A program made the position numbers and the translations under genes. DNA of 64,000 nucleotides from Bacteroidales bacterium (GTDB taxonomy: Bacteria; Bacteroidota; Bacteroidia; Bacteroidales; F082), in assembly GCA_028277395.1 (NCBI GenBank), contig JANQGJ010000078.1, forward strand, positions 108,930 to 172,929. Direction: 5' to 3'. Shown here piece after piece: positions 18,369 to 27,093 of the stretch (the first letter of the stretch is position 1; each line of letters starts with the position of its first letter). The notes under the pieces are model-generated. The model was not told the DNA's origin. It saw nothing but the letters and a program-made list of their open reading frames with translations, and searched no databases.

Positions 18369-18818
18369 ATGAAAAATTTTGTATTAACACTTGCATTGGT
18401 ATTCTCAGTTATTGTTGCTGGTGCACAGGATGAAAAAAAAGTTAATGGCCCTGAAATTTCATTTAAGAAAACGACACATGATTACGGTAATATTGAATTG
18501 AATGGTGACGGGACATATAATTTTGAGTTTACAAACACGGGTAATGAGCCCCTGATTTTATCAAAACCTCGTTCATCTTGTGGATGTACGGTTCCTCAAT
18601 GGCCTAAAGAACCTATACTTCCTGGAGAAACCAATAGTATTAAGGTTACTTACAATACTCATAAAGCAGGACCATTTAATAAAACGGTTACTATTTACTC
18701 AAATGCTAAAAATAAATCCACTGTTTTATTGCGGATTAAAGGTAAGGTAGAAAAGCCAACTGCAGAGGCACTTCCTGAAAAAAATAATAGTGCCGGAGCA
18801 ACACCAATTAACAAATAG
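18369..18818 (+). CDS. DUF1573 domain exported protein
   Basis: A 149-residue exported protein. Signal peptide at about 1-19 (ending AGA-QDE), then one Ig-like DUF1573 domain with HDYGNIELNGDGTYNFEFTNTG and the family hallmark SCGCTVPQWP. The C-terminal 25 residues are low complexity. Such proteins are abundant in Bacteroidota and lie in the periplasm or on the surface; no enzymatic role is known. The gene has a long folded leader of its own, which suggests dedicated regulation. Confidence 0.88.
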   Translation: MKNFVLTLALVFSVIVAGAQDEKKVNGPEISFKKTTHDYGNIELNGDGTYNFEFTNTGNEPLILSKPRSSCGCTVPQWPKEPILPGETNSIKVTYNTHKAGPFNKTVTIYSNAKNKSTVLLRIKGKVEKPTAEALPEKNNSAGATPINK

Positions 18819-18899
18819 TTGATATTTGTTATTATTTCAAATCTTCAATCTTAGGGTTGAAAGTATCACTACATTTTTAAACCAGTTAATTAGTTAATA

Positions 18900-20099
18900 A
18901 TGCCAAATATTTCAAAAAAAGGGATGCTTATGCCTGAATCACCGATCAGGAAGCTTGTTCCTTATGCAGAAAATGCAAAGAAGAGAGGAGTACATGTACA
19001 TCATCTGAATATTGGTCAACCTGATATTGAAACTCCTGAAGTTGCTCTCAATGCTGTTCATAACTATGGAAATAAAGTAATTGAGTATAGTCATTCTGCC
19101 GGTATGTTATCATTAAGGGAGAAACTTTCAGAATATTACAGATCTGTAAATATTGATGTAACCCCTGATGAGATAATTGTTGGAGCAGGTGCTTCAGAGG
19201 CATTATTATTTGCCTTTCAGTCGATAATGGACCCTGACGATGAAGTTATTATTCCCGAACCGTTTTATGCAAACTATAATGGATTTGCAACAAATGCCGG
19301 AATTAAAGTGGTTCCGATTTTCTCATCAATAGATACTGGTTTTGCCCTTCCGCCAATTGAAGAGTTTGAAAAGAATATAACATCAAAAACTAAAGCTATT
19401 CTTGTTTGTAATCCGAATAATCCAACAGGTTATTTATATTCGAAAGAAGAGCTTGAGACATTAAGGGATATTGCAAAGAAATATGATCTATACCTTATTG
19501 CCGATGAAGTTTATCGTGAATTCACCTATGACGGTAAGCAACATTTCTCCTGTATGCATCTTAAAGGAATTGAAAACAATGTGATATTGATTGACTCTGT
19601 TTCTAAAAGATATAGTGCATGTGGGATACGCATTGGCTGGATTGTTTCCAAAAACAAAGAACTAATGGCCACTGCAATGAAATTTGCACAGGCAAGACTG
19701 AGTCCTCCATCATTAGGTCAGATTGCGGCAAAGGCTGCTGTTGATACTCCTGATGAGTATTTCGATAAGGTAATGAATGAATATATTGCCCGCCGAAATA
19801 CCATAGTTGAAGGGATTAATAATATCGATGATGCGTATTGTCCGAATCCTGAAGGTGCATTTTATGTTGTAGCTAGTTTGCCAATTGATGATTCTGACAA
19901 GTTCTGTCAATGGTTACTTGAGGAATTTAGTTATGAAAACCAGACAGTTATGATGGCGCCGGCATCTGGATTTTATTCTACACCGGGAAGAGGTAAGGAT
20001 GAGGTCAGAATAAGTTATGTTCTTAACGTAAATGACCTCAGAAAATCTGTAAAAATTCTGGATGAAGCATTAAAAGTATATCCCGGAAGAAAAAAATAA
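18900..20099 (+). CDS. Pyridoxal-phosphate aminotransferase, aspartate aminotransferase-like
   Basis: Cytosolic fold-type-I PLP aminotransferase of subclass I. Visible motifs are NPNNPTGYLYSKEE, ADEVYREF with the aspartate that contacts the PLP nitrogen, Lys236 in DSVSKRYSACGIRIGW as the Schiff base, and the substrate-carboxylate arginine in DEVRISYVLN. Length 399 is typical. Likely amino donor is aspartate, but related enzymes use aromatic or branched substrates. It has its own strong terminator. Confidence 0.88.
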   Translation: MPNISKKGMLMPESPIRKLVPYAENAKKRGVHVHHLNIGQPDIETPEVALNAVHNYGNKVIEYSHSAGMLSLREKLSEYYRSVNIDVTPDEIIVGAGASEALLFAFQSIMDPDDEVIIPEPFYANYNGFATNAGIKVVPIFSSIDTGFALPPIEEFEKNITSKTKAILVCNPNNPTGYLYSKEELETLRDIAKKYDLYLIADEVYREFTYDGKQHFSCMHLKGIENNVILIDSVSKRYSACGIRIGWIVSKNKELMATAMKFAQARLSPPSLGQIAAKAAVDTPDEYFDKVMNEYIARRNTIVEGINNIDDAYCPNPEGAFYVVASLPIDDSDKFCQWLLEEFSYENQTVMMAPASGFYSTPGRGKDEVRISYVLNVNDLRKSVKILDEALKVYPGRKK

Positions 20100-20148
20100 A
20101 CTGCAAATAGTATTTATTGCAGATAGTTATTTATATTTAATTATACTT

Positions 20149-20174
20149 AAACCCCGAGCCTTTTCGGGGTTTTT
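20149..20174 (+). terminator. Intrinsic terminator after the aminotransferase gene
   Basis: Perfect 9-bp stem AAACCCCGA (20149-20157) with TCGGGGTTT (20164-20172), a 6-base loop, then T residues to 20174. It separates the aminotransferase gene from hypA. Confidence 0.9.
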
Positions 20175-20197
20175 AGGTTCTAAAAAGAGAGATTGAT

Positions 20198-20545
20198 ATG
20201 CATGAATTTTCAATAGCAATGAGTATAATTGAGATCGCGGAAGATGAAGCTGCTGCAAATAATTCCAGTAAAATATCCGCAATGGAACTTGATATTGGTA
20301 CAATGGCAGGTATAGAGTACTATGCACTTGACACAGCTCTTGAAATGGCGGTAAAAAATACACTACTTGAACATGCATCAATTAAAGTAAATAAAATACA
20401 GGCAAGAGCCAGATGTTCCGATTGTAGTTATGAATTTGATATTTCCGGAATAACTGATAGTTGCCCAAAATGCAACAGCCTGTTCAATGAAATACTTACC
20501 GGAAGTGAACTAAAAATTAAATCAATCGTGATCGAAGAAGACTGA
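20198..20545 (+). CDS. hypA: Hydrogenase nickel-incorporation protein HypA
   Basis: Delivers nickel, with HypB, to the [NiFe] centre of the hydrogenase large subunit. The N-terminus MHEFSI provides the Ni ligand His2 with Glu3. The zinc site is formed by Cys73, Cys76, Cys89 and Cys92 (CSDC and CPKC). Length 115 is usual. It lies alone, about 19 kb from hypB and the rest of the maturation genes, right after a terminator, so it must be expressed separately from them. Confidence 0.93.
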   Translation: MHEFSIAMSIIEIAEDEAAANNSSKISAMELDIGTMAGIEYYALDTALEMAVKNTLLEHASIKVNKIQARARCSDCSYEFDISGITDSCPKCNSLFNEILTGSELKIKSIVIEED

Positions 20546-20638
20546 TAAGTTAGAATTTAGCTTTACCTTGTACTGCCTTAAAGCACCAAATAAGCATCTG
20601 CGATTGAATACTTTGTTATATTTATCAAACTGAATACG

Positions 20639-20668
20639 TTGAAATGAAGGGTCAATTTATTACTTTTG
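20639..20668 (+). promoter_or_regulatory. Promoter of ftsK
   Basis: TTG at 20639-20641, a 19-bp spacer, then TACTTTTG at 20661-20668: a complete match to the Bacteroidota consensus. The predicted start of transcription is about 15 bp before the ATG at 20690. Confidence 0.7.
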
Positions 20669-20689
20669 TATTAATAAACTAATTCCTTA

Positions 20690-23200
20690 ATGGCTCCAAA
20701 ATCGAATAAGCTAAAAGAAAAGAAAACTTCTGAAACAAAAAAAAAGGGAGGATCATCCGGTAATAAAAATAATTCTGCCGGAAAAAAAACCAAAAGTGTT
20801 AAAAAGAGTTCAACTGGTTTGTTAAGAGATCCCAGGTTACACCGGAGTGTTGGTTTTATATTGCTTGTATTAGGAGTTTATTTGTTTCTGGCCATTACAA
20901 CTTATATAATTAACTGGTTTGCTGCAGATGTTGGTAACCAGGTGATTAATTCAGCCGAAAATTATAAAGACCATACTGAAACTGTCTCGAACTGGACCGG
21001 ATGGTTGGGATCATTTCTTGCAGGTATTTTTGTATACAACGGTATTGGAATAGGATCATATACTGTATCATTTTTTTTGATTGCCTCAGGACTTAAACTA
21101 TTAATAAATGTCAGGTTATTTAGTCTTTGGAGGTGGTTTGAGTTACTAATAATAAGTTTTGTCTGGATCCCCGTTACTTTTAGTCTTATTTTTTCGCAAC
21201 ACCCTGAAAATATACTTGGAGGACTGACAGGATATCAGCTTAAAATTTGGTTGCAGGCATATCTTGGTAATGCAGGACTTATTTTGTTGATAATTCTCAT
21301 TCCTGTAATATTCTCGCTTTTTGATTTTAATTTTCAATTTAAACGTAAAGAACGTAAACCAGTATCAGATAAGGATAAAGTACCGAAGTCACCAAAAACA
21401 AATATTGAAAAAGAAGAGTTATATAATACCGTAGAGTTTGCTGTTGATGAACAGGAAAGTGATGAGTTGATCATAAACAAGCCTGAGAATGGAACAGGCA
21501 ATAATTATAAAATTGAAGAGGAAAAGAATTTGGGTGAGAAGTTGGAAGATATTGAAGACATTGGTAACTCTGAAACAGATGATCCTGATGATGTTGAACT
21601 AACCATTGAGGCACCCAAACCTGTAGAGGAGACAGAGAAATTACCCGAACCGGGCGAACATTTTGGTGTTGATACGGAATTTGACCCAACCCTGGAACTG
21701 GCAGATTATAAATTACCTCCGTTCGACTTGCTTAAAGATTATGACATCAATAATGTGCTGGTAACTAAGGAAGAGCTTGAGATAAACAAAAACAGAATTG
21801 TAGAAACTCTTAAGCAATACTCAATAGCCATAGTAAAAATTAAAGCTACTATCGGGCCTACCGTAACCCTGTATGAAGTTGTACCCGCACCAGGTATCAG
21901 GATTGCAAAAATAAAAAACCTGGAAGATGATATTGCATTGAGTTTATCAGCCATTGGCATTAGAATAATAGCTCCGATACCGGGAAAGGGAACTGTTGGT
22001 ATTGAGGTGCCTAACCAGAATCCGAATATAGTTTCCATGAAGTCGATTCTTACTTCAGAGAAATTCAGGAATAATAAATTTGATTTACCATTTGGTATTG
22101 GTAAAACAATATCCAATGAAAGTTTCGTGGTTGACCTTGCTAAAATGCCTCACCTGTTAATGGCCGGTGCCACAGGGCAGGGTAAGTCTGTTGGACTTAA
22201 TGCAATTATTGCATCTCTCTTATATAAGAAGCATCCTGCTGAGCTTAAATTTATTCTGGTTGACCCAAAAAAAGTTGAATTAAACCTCTATTCCAGAATT
22301 GAGCGCCATTACCTGGCTAAACTACCGGACTCTGAGGAAGCTATTATTACAGATACCCGAAAGGTAGTACGTACATTAAATTCTTTAAGTATCGAAATGG
22401 ACAACAGGTACGAGTTACTTAAAGATGCACAGGTTAGGAATATTAAAGAGTATAATGCCAAATTTATAGCAAGAAAATTAAATCCACTTCACGGACACCG
22501 GTATTTGCCATATCTGGTATTGGTTATTGATGAATTTGCTGACCTGATTATGACTGCAGGCAAGGAAGTTGAGGCACCTGTAACAAGACTTGCACAGCTT
22601 GCCAGAGCTATTGGTATACATTTGATTATTGCAACACAGCGACCATCTGTAAACATCATAACAGGTACAATAAAGGCAAATTTCCCTGCCCGAATTGCGT
22701 TCAGGGTTATTACAAAAATAGATTCAAGAACAATACTTGATACTGGTGGTGCTGATCAGCTGGTAGGAAGGGGAGATATGTTGTTTTCAACAGGAAGTGA
22801 TGTAATTCGCCTTCAATGTGCTTTTATTGATACACCTGAAGTTGAAAAGTTAACAAGCTTTATCGGAGCTCAGAGGGCATATCCTGATGCGTTGCATTTG
22901 CCTGAATTTAAAGATGAAGAATCAGAACAAAAAACAGAGTATGATCCACAGGAGCGTGATGAATTGTTTGAAGATGCTGCATTAATTATAGTTCAGACCC
23001 AACAGGGATCAACATCATTACTCCAGCGAAAACTCAAACTTGGATATAACAGGGCCGGTAGGATAATTGATCAGCTTGAAGCAGCAGGTATTGTAGGTCC
23101 TTTCGAAGGAAGTAAAGCCCGGGAAGTAAAAGTTGGTAGTGAAATGGCTTTGGAACAGTTTTTGAAGGATCTTAATTCAAATGATACAGGTTTGGAGTAG
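20690..23200 (+). CDS. ftsK: DNA translocase FtsK/SpoIIIE
   Basis: Septal DNA pump that clears and resolves chromosome termini at division. Order: basic low-complexity N-terminus (1-45), four membrane helices (about 55-220), an acidic linker (about 225-340), the motor domain with Walker A GATGQGKSVGL (about 492-502) and Walker B VLVIDEFADL, and a C-terminal winged-helix gamma domain (about 765-836, STSLLQRKLKLGYNRAGRIIDQLE) that reads polarising DNA sequences. Length 836 is typical for the phylum. lolA follows directly, a conserved order in Bacteroidota. Confidence 0.96.
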   Translation: MAPKSNKLKEKKTSETKKKGGSSGNKNNSAGKKTKSVKKSSTGLLRDPRLHRSVGFILLVLGVYLFLAITTYIINWFAADVGNQVINSAENYKDHTETVSNWTGWLGSFLAGIFVYNGIGIGSYTVSFFLIASGLKLLINVRLFSLWRWFELLIISFVWIPVTFSLIFSQHPENILGGLTGYQLKIWLQAYLGNAGLILLIILIPVIFSLFDFNFQFKRKERKPVSDKDKVPKSPKTNIEKEELYNTVEFAVDEQESDELIINKPENGTGNNYKIEEEKNLGEKLEDIEDIGNSETDDPDDVELTIEAPKPVEETEKLPEPGEHFGVDTEFDPTLELADYKLPPFDLLKDYDINNVLVTKEELEINKNRIVETLKQYSIAIVKIKATIGPTVTLYEVVPAPGIRIAKIKNLEDDIALSLSAIGIRIIAPIPGKGTVGIEVPNQNPNIVSMKSILTSEKFRNNKFDLPFGIGKTISNESFVVDLAKMPHLLMAGATGQGKSVGLNAIIASLLYKKHPAELKFILVDPKKVELNLYSRIERHYLAKLPDSEEAIITDTRKVVRTLNSLSIEMDNRYELLKDAQVRNIKEYNAKFIARKLNPLHGHRYLPYLVLVIDEFADLIMTAGKEVEAPVTRLAQLARAIGIHLIIATQRPSVNIITGTIKANFPARIAFRVITKIDSRTILDTGGADQLVGRGDMLFSTGSDVIRLQCAFIDTPEVEKLTSFIGAQRAYPDALHLPEFKDEESEQKTEYDPQERDELFEDAALIIVQTQQGSTSLLQRKLKLGYNRAGRIIDQLEAAGIVGPFEGSKAREVKVGSEMALEQFLKDLNSNDTGLE

Positions 23201-23259
23201 CATAACCAAACTGGTTATAAACTCCTAATTTTAACAACGAAATAATCAATCAGATATTT

Positions 23260-23895
23260 ATGAAAAAATTAGTAACGATAATTATAGTCCTCATAGCAGG
23301 AGTTGCTTTAGCCCAGAATGATAATGATGCAGATAAACTTCTTGAGAAAGTTATAAACAAAATGTCATCATACGATAACTTTAAAGCTGACCTTGCATAT
23401 ACTATGGTGAATACCGAAATGGGTATTGATGAGAAGAAAACAGGCGTAATTTTTGTACAGGGAGATGCATACAGAATTGAGATGGAAGGGCAGGTTATTA
23501 TCTCCGATGGTGAAACAATATGGACATATCTTGAAGATTCACAGGAAGTAATGGTTAGTAATGTTGATGATAGTGAAGAAAGTATTTCACCAACACAAAT
23601 ATTAAACAAATATAACGAGAGTTACAAAGCTAAATTTGGTCAGGATAAAAAGTATAAAAATTCAAACCTGAAAGAGATTACATTGAAACCTAATGATGGT
23701 AAAAATTTCGAAAAAATGAGTGTGATCGTCAATGCAAACAAGCTTAGTCTTGAAAACTTTTCGGTTTATGATGTTAATGGTAATGTTTTTACATATCATA
23801 TAATTGACCTTCAGCCTGATTTGGACCTGACAGGAGATACATTCACCTTCGATTCCAAAAGTTATCCTGATGTTGAGGTTATTGATATGCGCTAG
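23260..23895 (+). CDS. lolA: Outer-membrane lipoprotein carrier LolA-like protein
   Basis: Periplasmic chaperone that carries lipoproteins from the inner to the outer membrane. A signal peptide (about 1-19, cleavage after ALA) is followed by one LolA-type half-barrel domain: ADKLLEKVINKMSSYDNFKADLAY, then alternating beta strands such as VIFVQGDAYRIEMEGQVIISDG. Length 211 is standard. It is 59 bp downstream of ftsK, with a small hairpin (23202-23218) between, and its function fits the outer membrane of this organism. Confidence 0.88.
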   Translation: MKKLVTIIIVLIAGVALAQNDNDADKLLEKVINKMSSYDNFKADLAYTMVNTEMGIDEKKTGVIFVQGDAYRIEMEGQVIISDGETIWTYLEDSQEVMVSNVDDSEESISPTQILNKYNESYKAKFGQDKKYKNSNLKEITLKPNDGKNFEKMSVIVNANKLSLENFSVYDVNGNVFTYHIIDLQPDLDLTGDTFTFDSKSYPDVEVIDMR

Positions 23896-23916
23896 GCATG
23901 TAAAGGTTTATCTTCT

Positions 23917-24321
23917 TTAGTTGTTTCTTTTTCTGTGTGTGTAGTTGATACCGGTAACTACAAGGGTCAACCAGCCAACTATAAGTAAGATTCCGCCAAT
24001 CGGAGTTAGTTTTCCAAAAGATTCAGGTATCATTGATGCTAATTCTCTGATGGATGACAGGTAAAGAGTTCCGGAAAAAAGAATTATTCCAATTACAAAA
24101 AGATAGTATATGGTATTCAGGTATGAACGGGATACATATCTGTTCATGAATGTAAGTCCCAACAGGGCAAGAGAATGATACATAAGGAACTCATTTGCTG
24201 TGTTAAACTTGATCAGATTGTTATTGCTAATATTTCCTTCAAGTATGTGTGCTCCAATGGCTCCAAACATGACACACAGCGTACCCATTATACCAACGGT
24301 TATTAAAAATCGTTTTGTCAT
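23917..24321 (-). CDS. DUF423 family small membrane protein
   Basis: A 134-residue inner-membrane protein with four hydrophobic segments. MTKRFLITVGIMGTLCVMFG, then GAIGAHILEG, and the tail GGILLIVGWLTLVVTGI match the DUF423 (YwdK-like) family. I chose the ATG at 24321; the frame is open further upstream to 24363, but that extension lacks family similarity. No function is known. Confidence 0.82.
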   Translation of the reverse strand: MTKRFLITVGIMGTLCVMFGAIGAHILEGNISNNNLIKFNTANEFLMYHSLALLGLTFMNRYVSRSYLNTIYYLFVIGIILFSGTLYLSSIRELASMIPESFGKLTPIGGILLIVGWLTLVVTGINYTHRKRNN

Positions 24322-24406
24322 AATTAATGATATTAATTGTTTATACAAAAGTACTAATTTCAAAATACCTTACCTTTGGTGAATTTTAAATTATAATGAA
24401 ATTTAT

Positions 24407-24664
24407 ATGAATATTTCTGTTGACATTAGCTATTATCCATTAAAAGATGAGTTTATTCCTCCCATTAAGGAGTTTATCGAACGACTCAACTCTCATAATG
24501 ATATAACTGTTGTTACGAATGGTATGAGTACTCAGGTATTTGGAAGTTATTTTGATGTTATGAATATTCTGACGAAAGAAATACACTCGTCATTTAAGAT
24601 ACCACATTCTGTGTTTGTTCTTAAGATAATAAATGCTGATCTTCAGCAGTATAACAAAGATTAA
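24407..24664 (+). CDS. Thiamine-binding/YkoF-related small protein
   Basis: An 85-residue protein with a ferredoxin-like beta-alpha-beta fold pattern: MNISVDISYYPLKDEFIPPI, then VVTNGMSTQVFGSY. This resembles the thiamine-binding (YkoF/MTH1187-type) family, which binds hydroxymethylpyrimidine or thiamine in the cytosol. Its stop codon overlaps the start of the PnuC-family gene by one base (TAATG), so the two are translated together. No thiamine riboswitch is visible upstream. The family assignment is tentative. Confidence 0.6.
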   Translation: MNISVDISYYPLKDEFIPPIKEFIERLNSHNDITVVTNGMSTQVFGSYFDVMNILTKEIHSSFKIPHSVFVLKIINADLQQYNKD

Positions 24665-25356
24665 TGAGCGATCTCACTGACTTTTTTCTGCAGCCATATT
24701 ACCAGACTTCAACATTCTTTATAATACTTGAATTTGTTGCGGCCTTATTTGGTGTTATGAGCGTATTGTATGCAAGAAAAGAGAATATTCTTGTATTTCC
24801 AACAGGAATAATTAGTACAGCAATATATGTTTACCTGTTATCACAATGGTCGTTGTATGGCGATCTGATAATAAATATTTATTATACCATAATGAGTCTG
24901 TATGGATGGTATATGTGGCGAAAAGTTATAGGTGATAATGAACAGCATATTAGTATTAGCCGTACTAATTTAACTGATAAACTAAAAGCAACGGGCATCT
25001 TTATATTTACTTCTGTATTTGTACTTCTGGTTTATCGTTACTATGATGTTATTCCTTCAGAACTTGGGTTTTCAGAGAGTATCAGCTATGCCTGGGATCA
25101 TATCACATCCGGCGACCTGGAAAAGTTCAGGATAGCAACACCGTTTTTGGATACGTTCACAACAGGTATTTTTTTCTCAGCCATGTGGCTAATGGCCAAT
25201 AAAAAACTTGAGAACTGGACATTATGGATTGTTGGCGACATTGTTTCAGTACCACTTTATTTTGTCAAAGGATATGGTTTCACAGGTATTCAATATACGA
25301 TCTTCTTAATACTGGCTGTGATGGGATATCTGGAATGGAGAAAACAGATAAAGTAA
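24664..25356 (+). CDS. PnuC/PnuT-family vitamin transporter
   Basis: Inner-membrane facilitator of the PnuC family, about seven membrane segments over 230 residues. FIILEFVAALFGVMSVLYARKEN and SLYGWYMWRKV are characteristic family stretches. Members carry nicotinamide riboside (PnuC) or thiamine (PnuT). The upstream partner resembles a thiamine-binding protein, while the downstream one resembles the kinase domain of NadR, which phosphorylates nicotinamide riboside, so the context points both ways and the substrate is left open. Confidence 0.85.
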   Translation: MSDLTDFFLQPYYQTSTFFIILEFVAALFGVMSVLYARKENILVFPTGIISTAIYVYLLSQWSLYGDLIINIYYTIMSLYGWYMWRKVIGDNEQHISISRTNLTDKLKATGIFIFTSVFVLLVYRYYDVIPSELGFSESISYAWDHITSGDLEKFRIATPFLDTFTTGIFFSAMWLMANKKLENWTLWIVGDIVSVPLYFVKGYGFTGIQYTIFLILAVMGYLEWRKQIK

Positions 25357-25360
25357 GGCT

Positions 25361-25882
25361 ATGCTAAAACGAATTGCAATTACAGGCCCTGAGTCAACAG
25401 GAAAATCTTCAATTTCAGCTTATTTGGCTGATCAGTTTAATACTAATAAAGTTGATGAGTATGCAAGGGAATACTTTAGAAATCGTGAGTATAGTTATAA
25501 TTCAGAAGACCTTGTAACAATTGCCCGTGAACAGTTTAGAAGGGAGGAATACCTTGCAGGTAAAACCAAAGGCTTATTATTTTGTGATACAGATTTTATT
25601 TCTATTGGTATCTGGTCGAAAATAGTATTTGATTTTGTACCCCGGTGGATTAACACCATGATTGAAAAACACAGGTATGATCTATATCTGCTTTGTAATA
25701 CTGATGTTAAATGGGAACCTGACACATTAAGAAGGAACGAACATAACCGTTTACTTATTTATGATATGTTTGTTGAAGAACTTGAAAAAAACAATTATAA
25801 TTACAGAATAATTTCAGGTTCAGGTAATATTAGATATAACAATGCAGTTAGCTACGTAAATGAATTGTTAAATAATGGCTGA
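25361..25882 (+). CDS. NadR-like AAA_28 ATPase/kinase
   Basis: A 173-residue P-loop protein. ITGPESTGKSSIS (about residues 7-19) is the Walker A of the ribosylnicotinamide-kinase branch, and DEYAREYFRNR follows as in NadR. FCDTDFISIGIW supplies the Walker B-like aspartates. It probably phosphorylates the vitamin imported by the PnuC-family carrier and so traps it. It starts 4 bp after that gene and overlaps the next gene by 8 bp. Confidence 0.82.
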   Translation: MLKRIAITGPESTGKSSISAYLADQFNTNKVDEYAREYFRNREYSYNSEDLVTIAREQFRREEYLAGKTKGLLFCDTDFISIGIWSKIVFDFVPRWINTMIEKHRYDLYLLCNTDVKWEPDTLRRNEHNRLLIYDMFVEELEKNNYNYRIISGSGNIRYNNAVSYVNELLNNG

Positions 25883-27074
25883 TACAAAACAAAGGCTTCG
25901 GGTATTGCATTTGGTACGATGGTATCCCAACAGGTACGATCCTATGCCTGGTTTATTCATTAAAAGACATGTGGAATCTGCCGGAATTAAAAATGATGTT
26001 GCTGTTGTTTACACTCATTTTGAGAAGAATAATCCTGAATTTAAAACAAACTACCAGTTAGAATACAATGTGACGAACGGAGTACCTACTGCAAAAGTAT
26101 ATTATAAAGCATCAAAGTGTACCCTTAATCCACTGCGTAAATTAATAAACATCATCAGATTTTACAGGGCAAACAGAATTGGAGTAAGTAAAGTAAAAAC
26201 CGAGCTGGGTATCCCTGACATTATTCATATTCACATACTAACGAGGTTAGGGTTAATTGGGTTGTACTATAAATTAAGATATAATATACCATATGTAATC
26301 ACTGAGCATTGGTCAAGATATTTACCCGTAACAGGTTCGTTCAAAGGAATCATCCGTAAATTCTTAACAAGGATTGTTGTTAATAATGCTTTCTGTGTTA
26401 CTGCTGTAACACAGAATCTTGCATCGGCAATGCAATCGCACAGATTACAAAATAAAAATTATACTGTACTCCCAAATGTGGTTGATAACATATTTATTAA
26501 AAACACAAAACCGGAAAAGTCAGCTGCTGAAAAAATAACATTTGTACATATTAGTTGTTTTGAGGACAGATCGAAAAATATCAGTGGATTACTTCGTGTG
26601 ATCAGTGATCTTGCAAAGATGCGCAATGATTTTAAATTCTTAATGATTGGAGATGGTCAGGATATGCCATGGTTGCAGGATTATGCTGATGAAAATAACC
26701 TGACAAACAAATTTGTAGAATTTAAAGGGCTTCTGGAAGGTGAACAACTGGTTAAAGAAATGAGTTCTGCTGATATGTTGGTGGTCTTTAGCAATTACGA
26801 AAACTTTCCTGTAGTAATAAACGAATGCCTTTCTATGGGAATTCCTGTTATCACTACAAAAGTTGGAGGTATTCCTGAAAGGATCAATAGTGATAACGGG
26901 ATCCTGATCGATCAGGGGAACGAATCACAGTTACTGGCTGGACTGAACAACTTCCTTGATAACAAGGTCAGGTTTAACATGGAAGAAGTCAGATCACAAT
27001 CTGTTGGTGAGTTTTCTCCGGAAGCTGTTGGAGCTAAACTTGACTTAATATACCGTGAGTCTTTGGGATTGTGA
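25875..27074 (+). CDS. Glycosyltransferase family 4 protein
   Basis: GT-B fold glycosyltransferase, probably membrane-associated on the cytosolic side. The N-terminal half has the acceptor domain with LHLVRWYPNRYDPMPGLFIK. The C-terminal donor domain has a GDGQDMPWLQDYA stretch and the family motif SNYENFPVVINECLSMGIPVI, in which the glutamates contact the nucleotide sugar. It overlaps the NadR-like gene by 8 bp and so is cotranscribed, although no functional link to vitamin uptake is evident. Sugar and acceptor are unknown. Confidence 0.87.
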   Translation: MADTKQRLRVLHLVRWYPNRYDPMPGLFIKRHVESAGIKNDVAVVYTHFEKNNPEFKTNYQLEYNVTNGVPTAKVYYKASKCTLNPLRKLINIIRFYRANRIGVSKVKTELGIPDIIHIHILTRLGLIGLYYKLRYNIPYVITEHWSRYLPVTGSFKGIIRKFLTRIVVNNAFCVTAVTQNLASAMQSHRLQNKNYTVLPNVVDNIFIKNTKPEKSAAEKITFVHISCFEDRSKNISGLLRVISDLAKMRNDFKFLMIGDGQDMPWLQDYADENNLTNKFVEFKGLLEGEQLVKEMSSADMLVVFSNYENFPVVINECLSMGIPVITTKVGGIPERINSDNGILIDQGNESQLLAGLNNFLDNKVRFNMEEVRSQSVGEFSPEAVGAKLDLIYRESLGL

Positions 27075-27093
27075 TGATAACTGAAGGACAAAT

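Noticed and set aside
23202..23218. Small hairpin ATAACCA/TGGTTAT between ftsK and lolA
   Set aside because: A 7-bp stem with a 3-base loop and no T-tract; the two genes are normally cotranscribed, so it is not called as a terminator.
24364..24406. Thiamine (TPP) riboswitch before the YkoF-like/PnuC operon
   Set aside because: The space is only about 40 bases and lacks the conserved TPP-box sequences.
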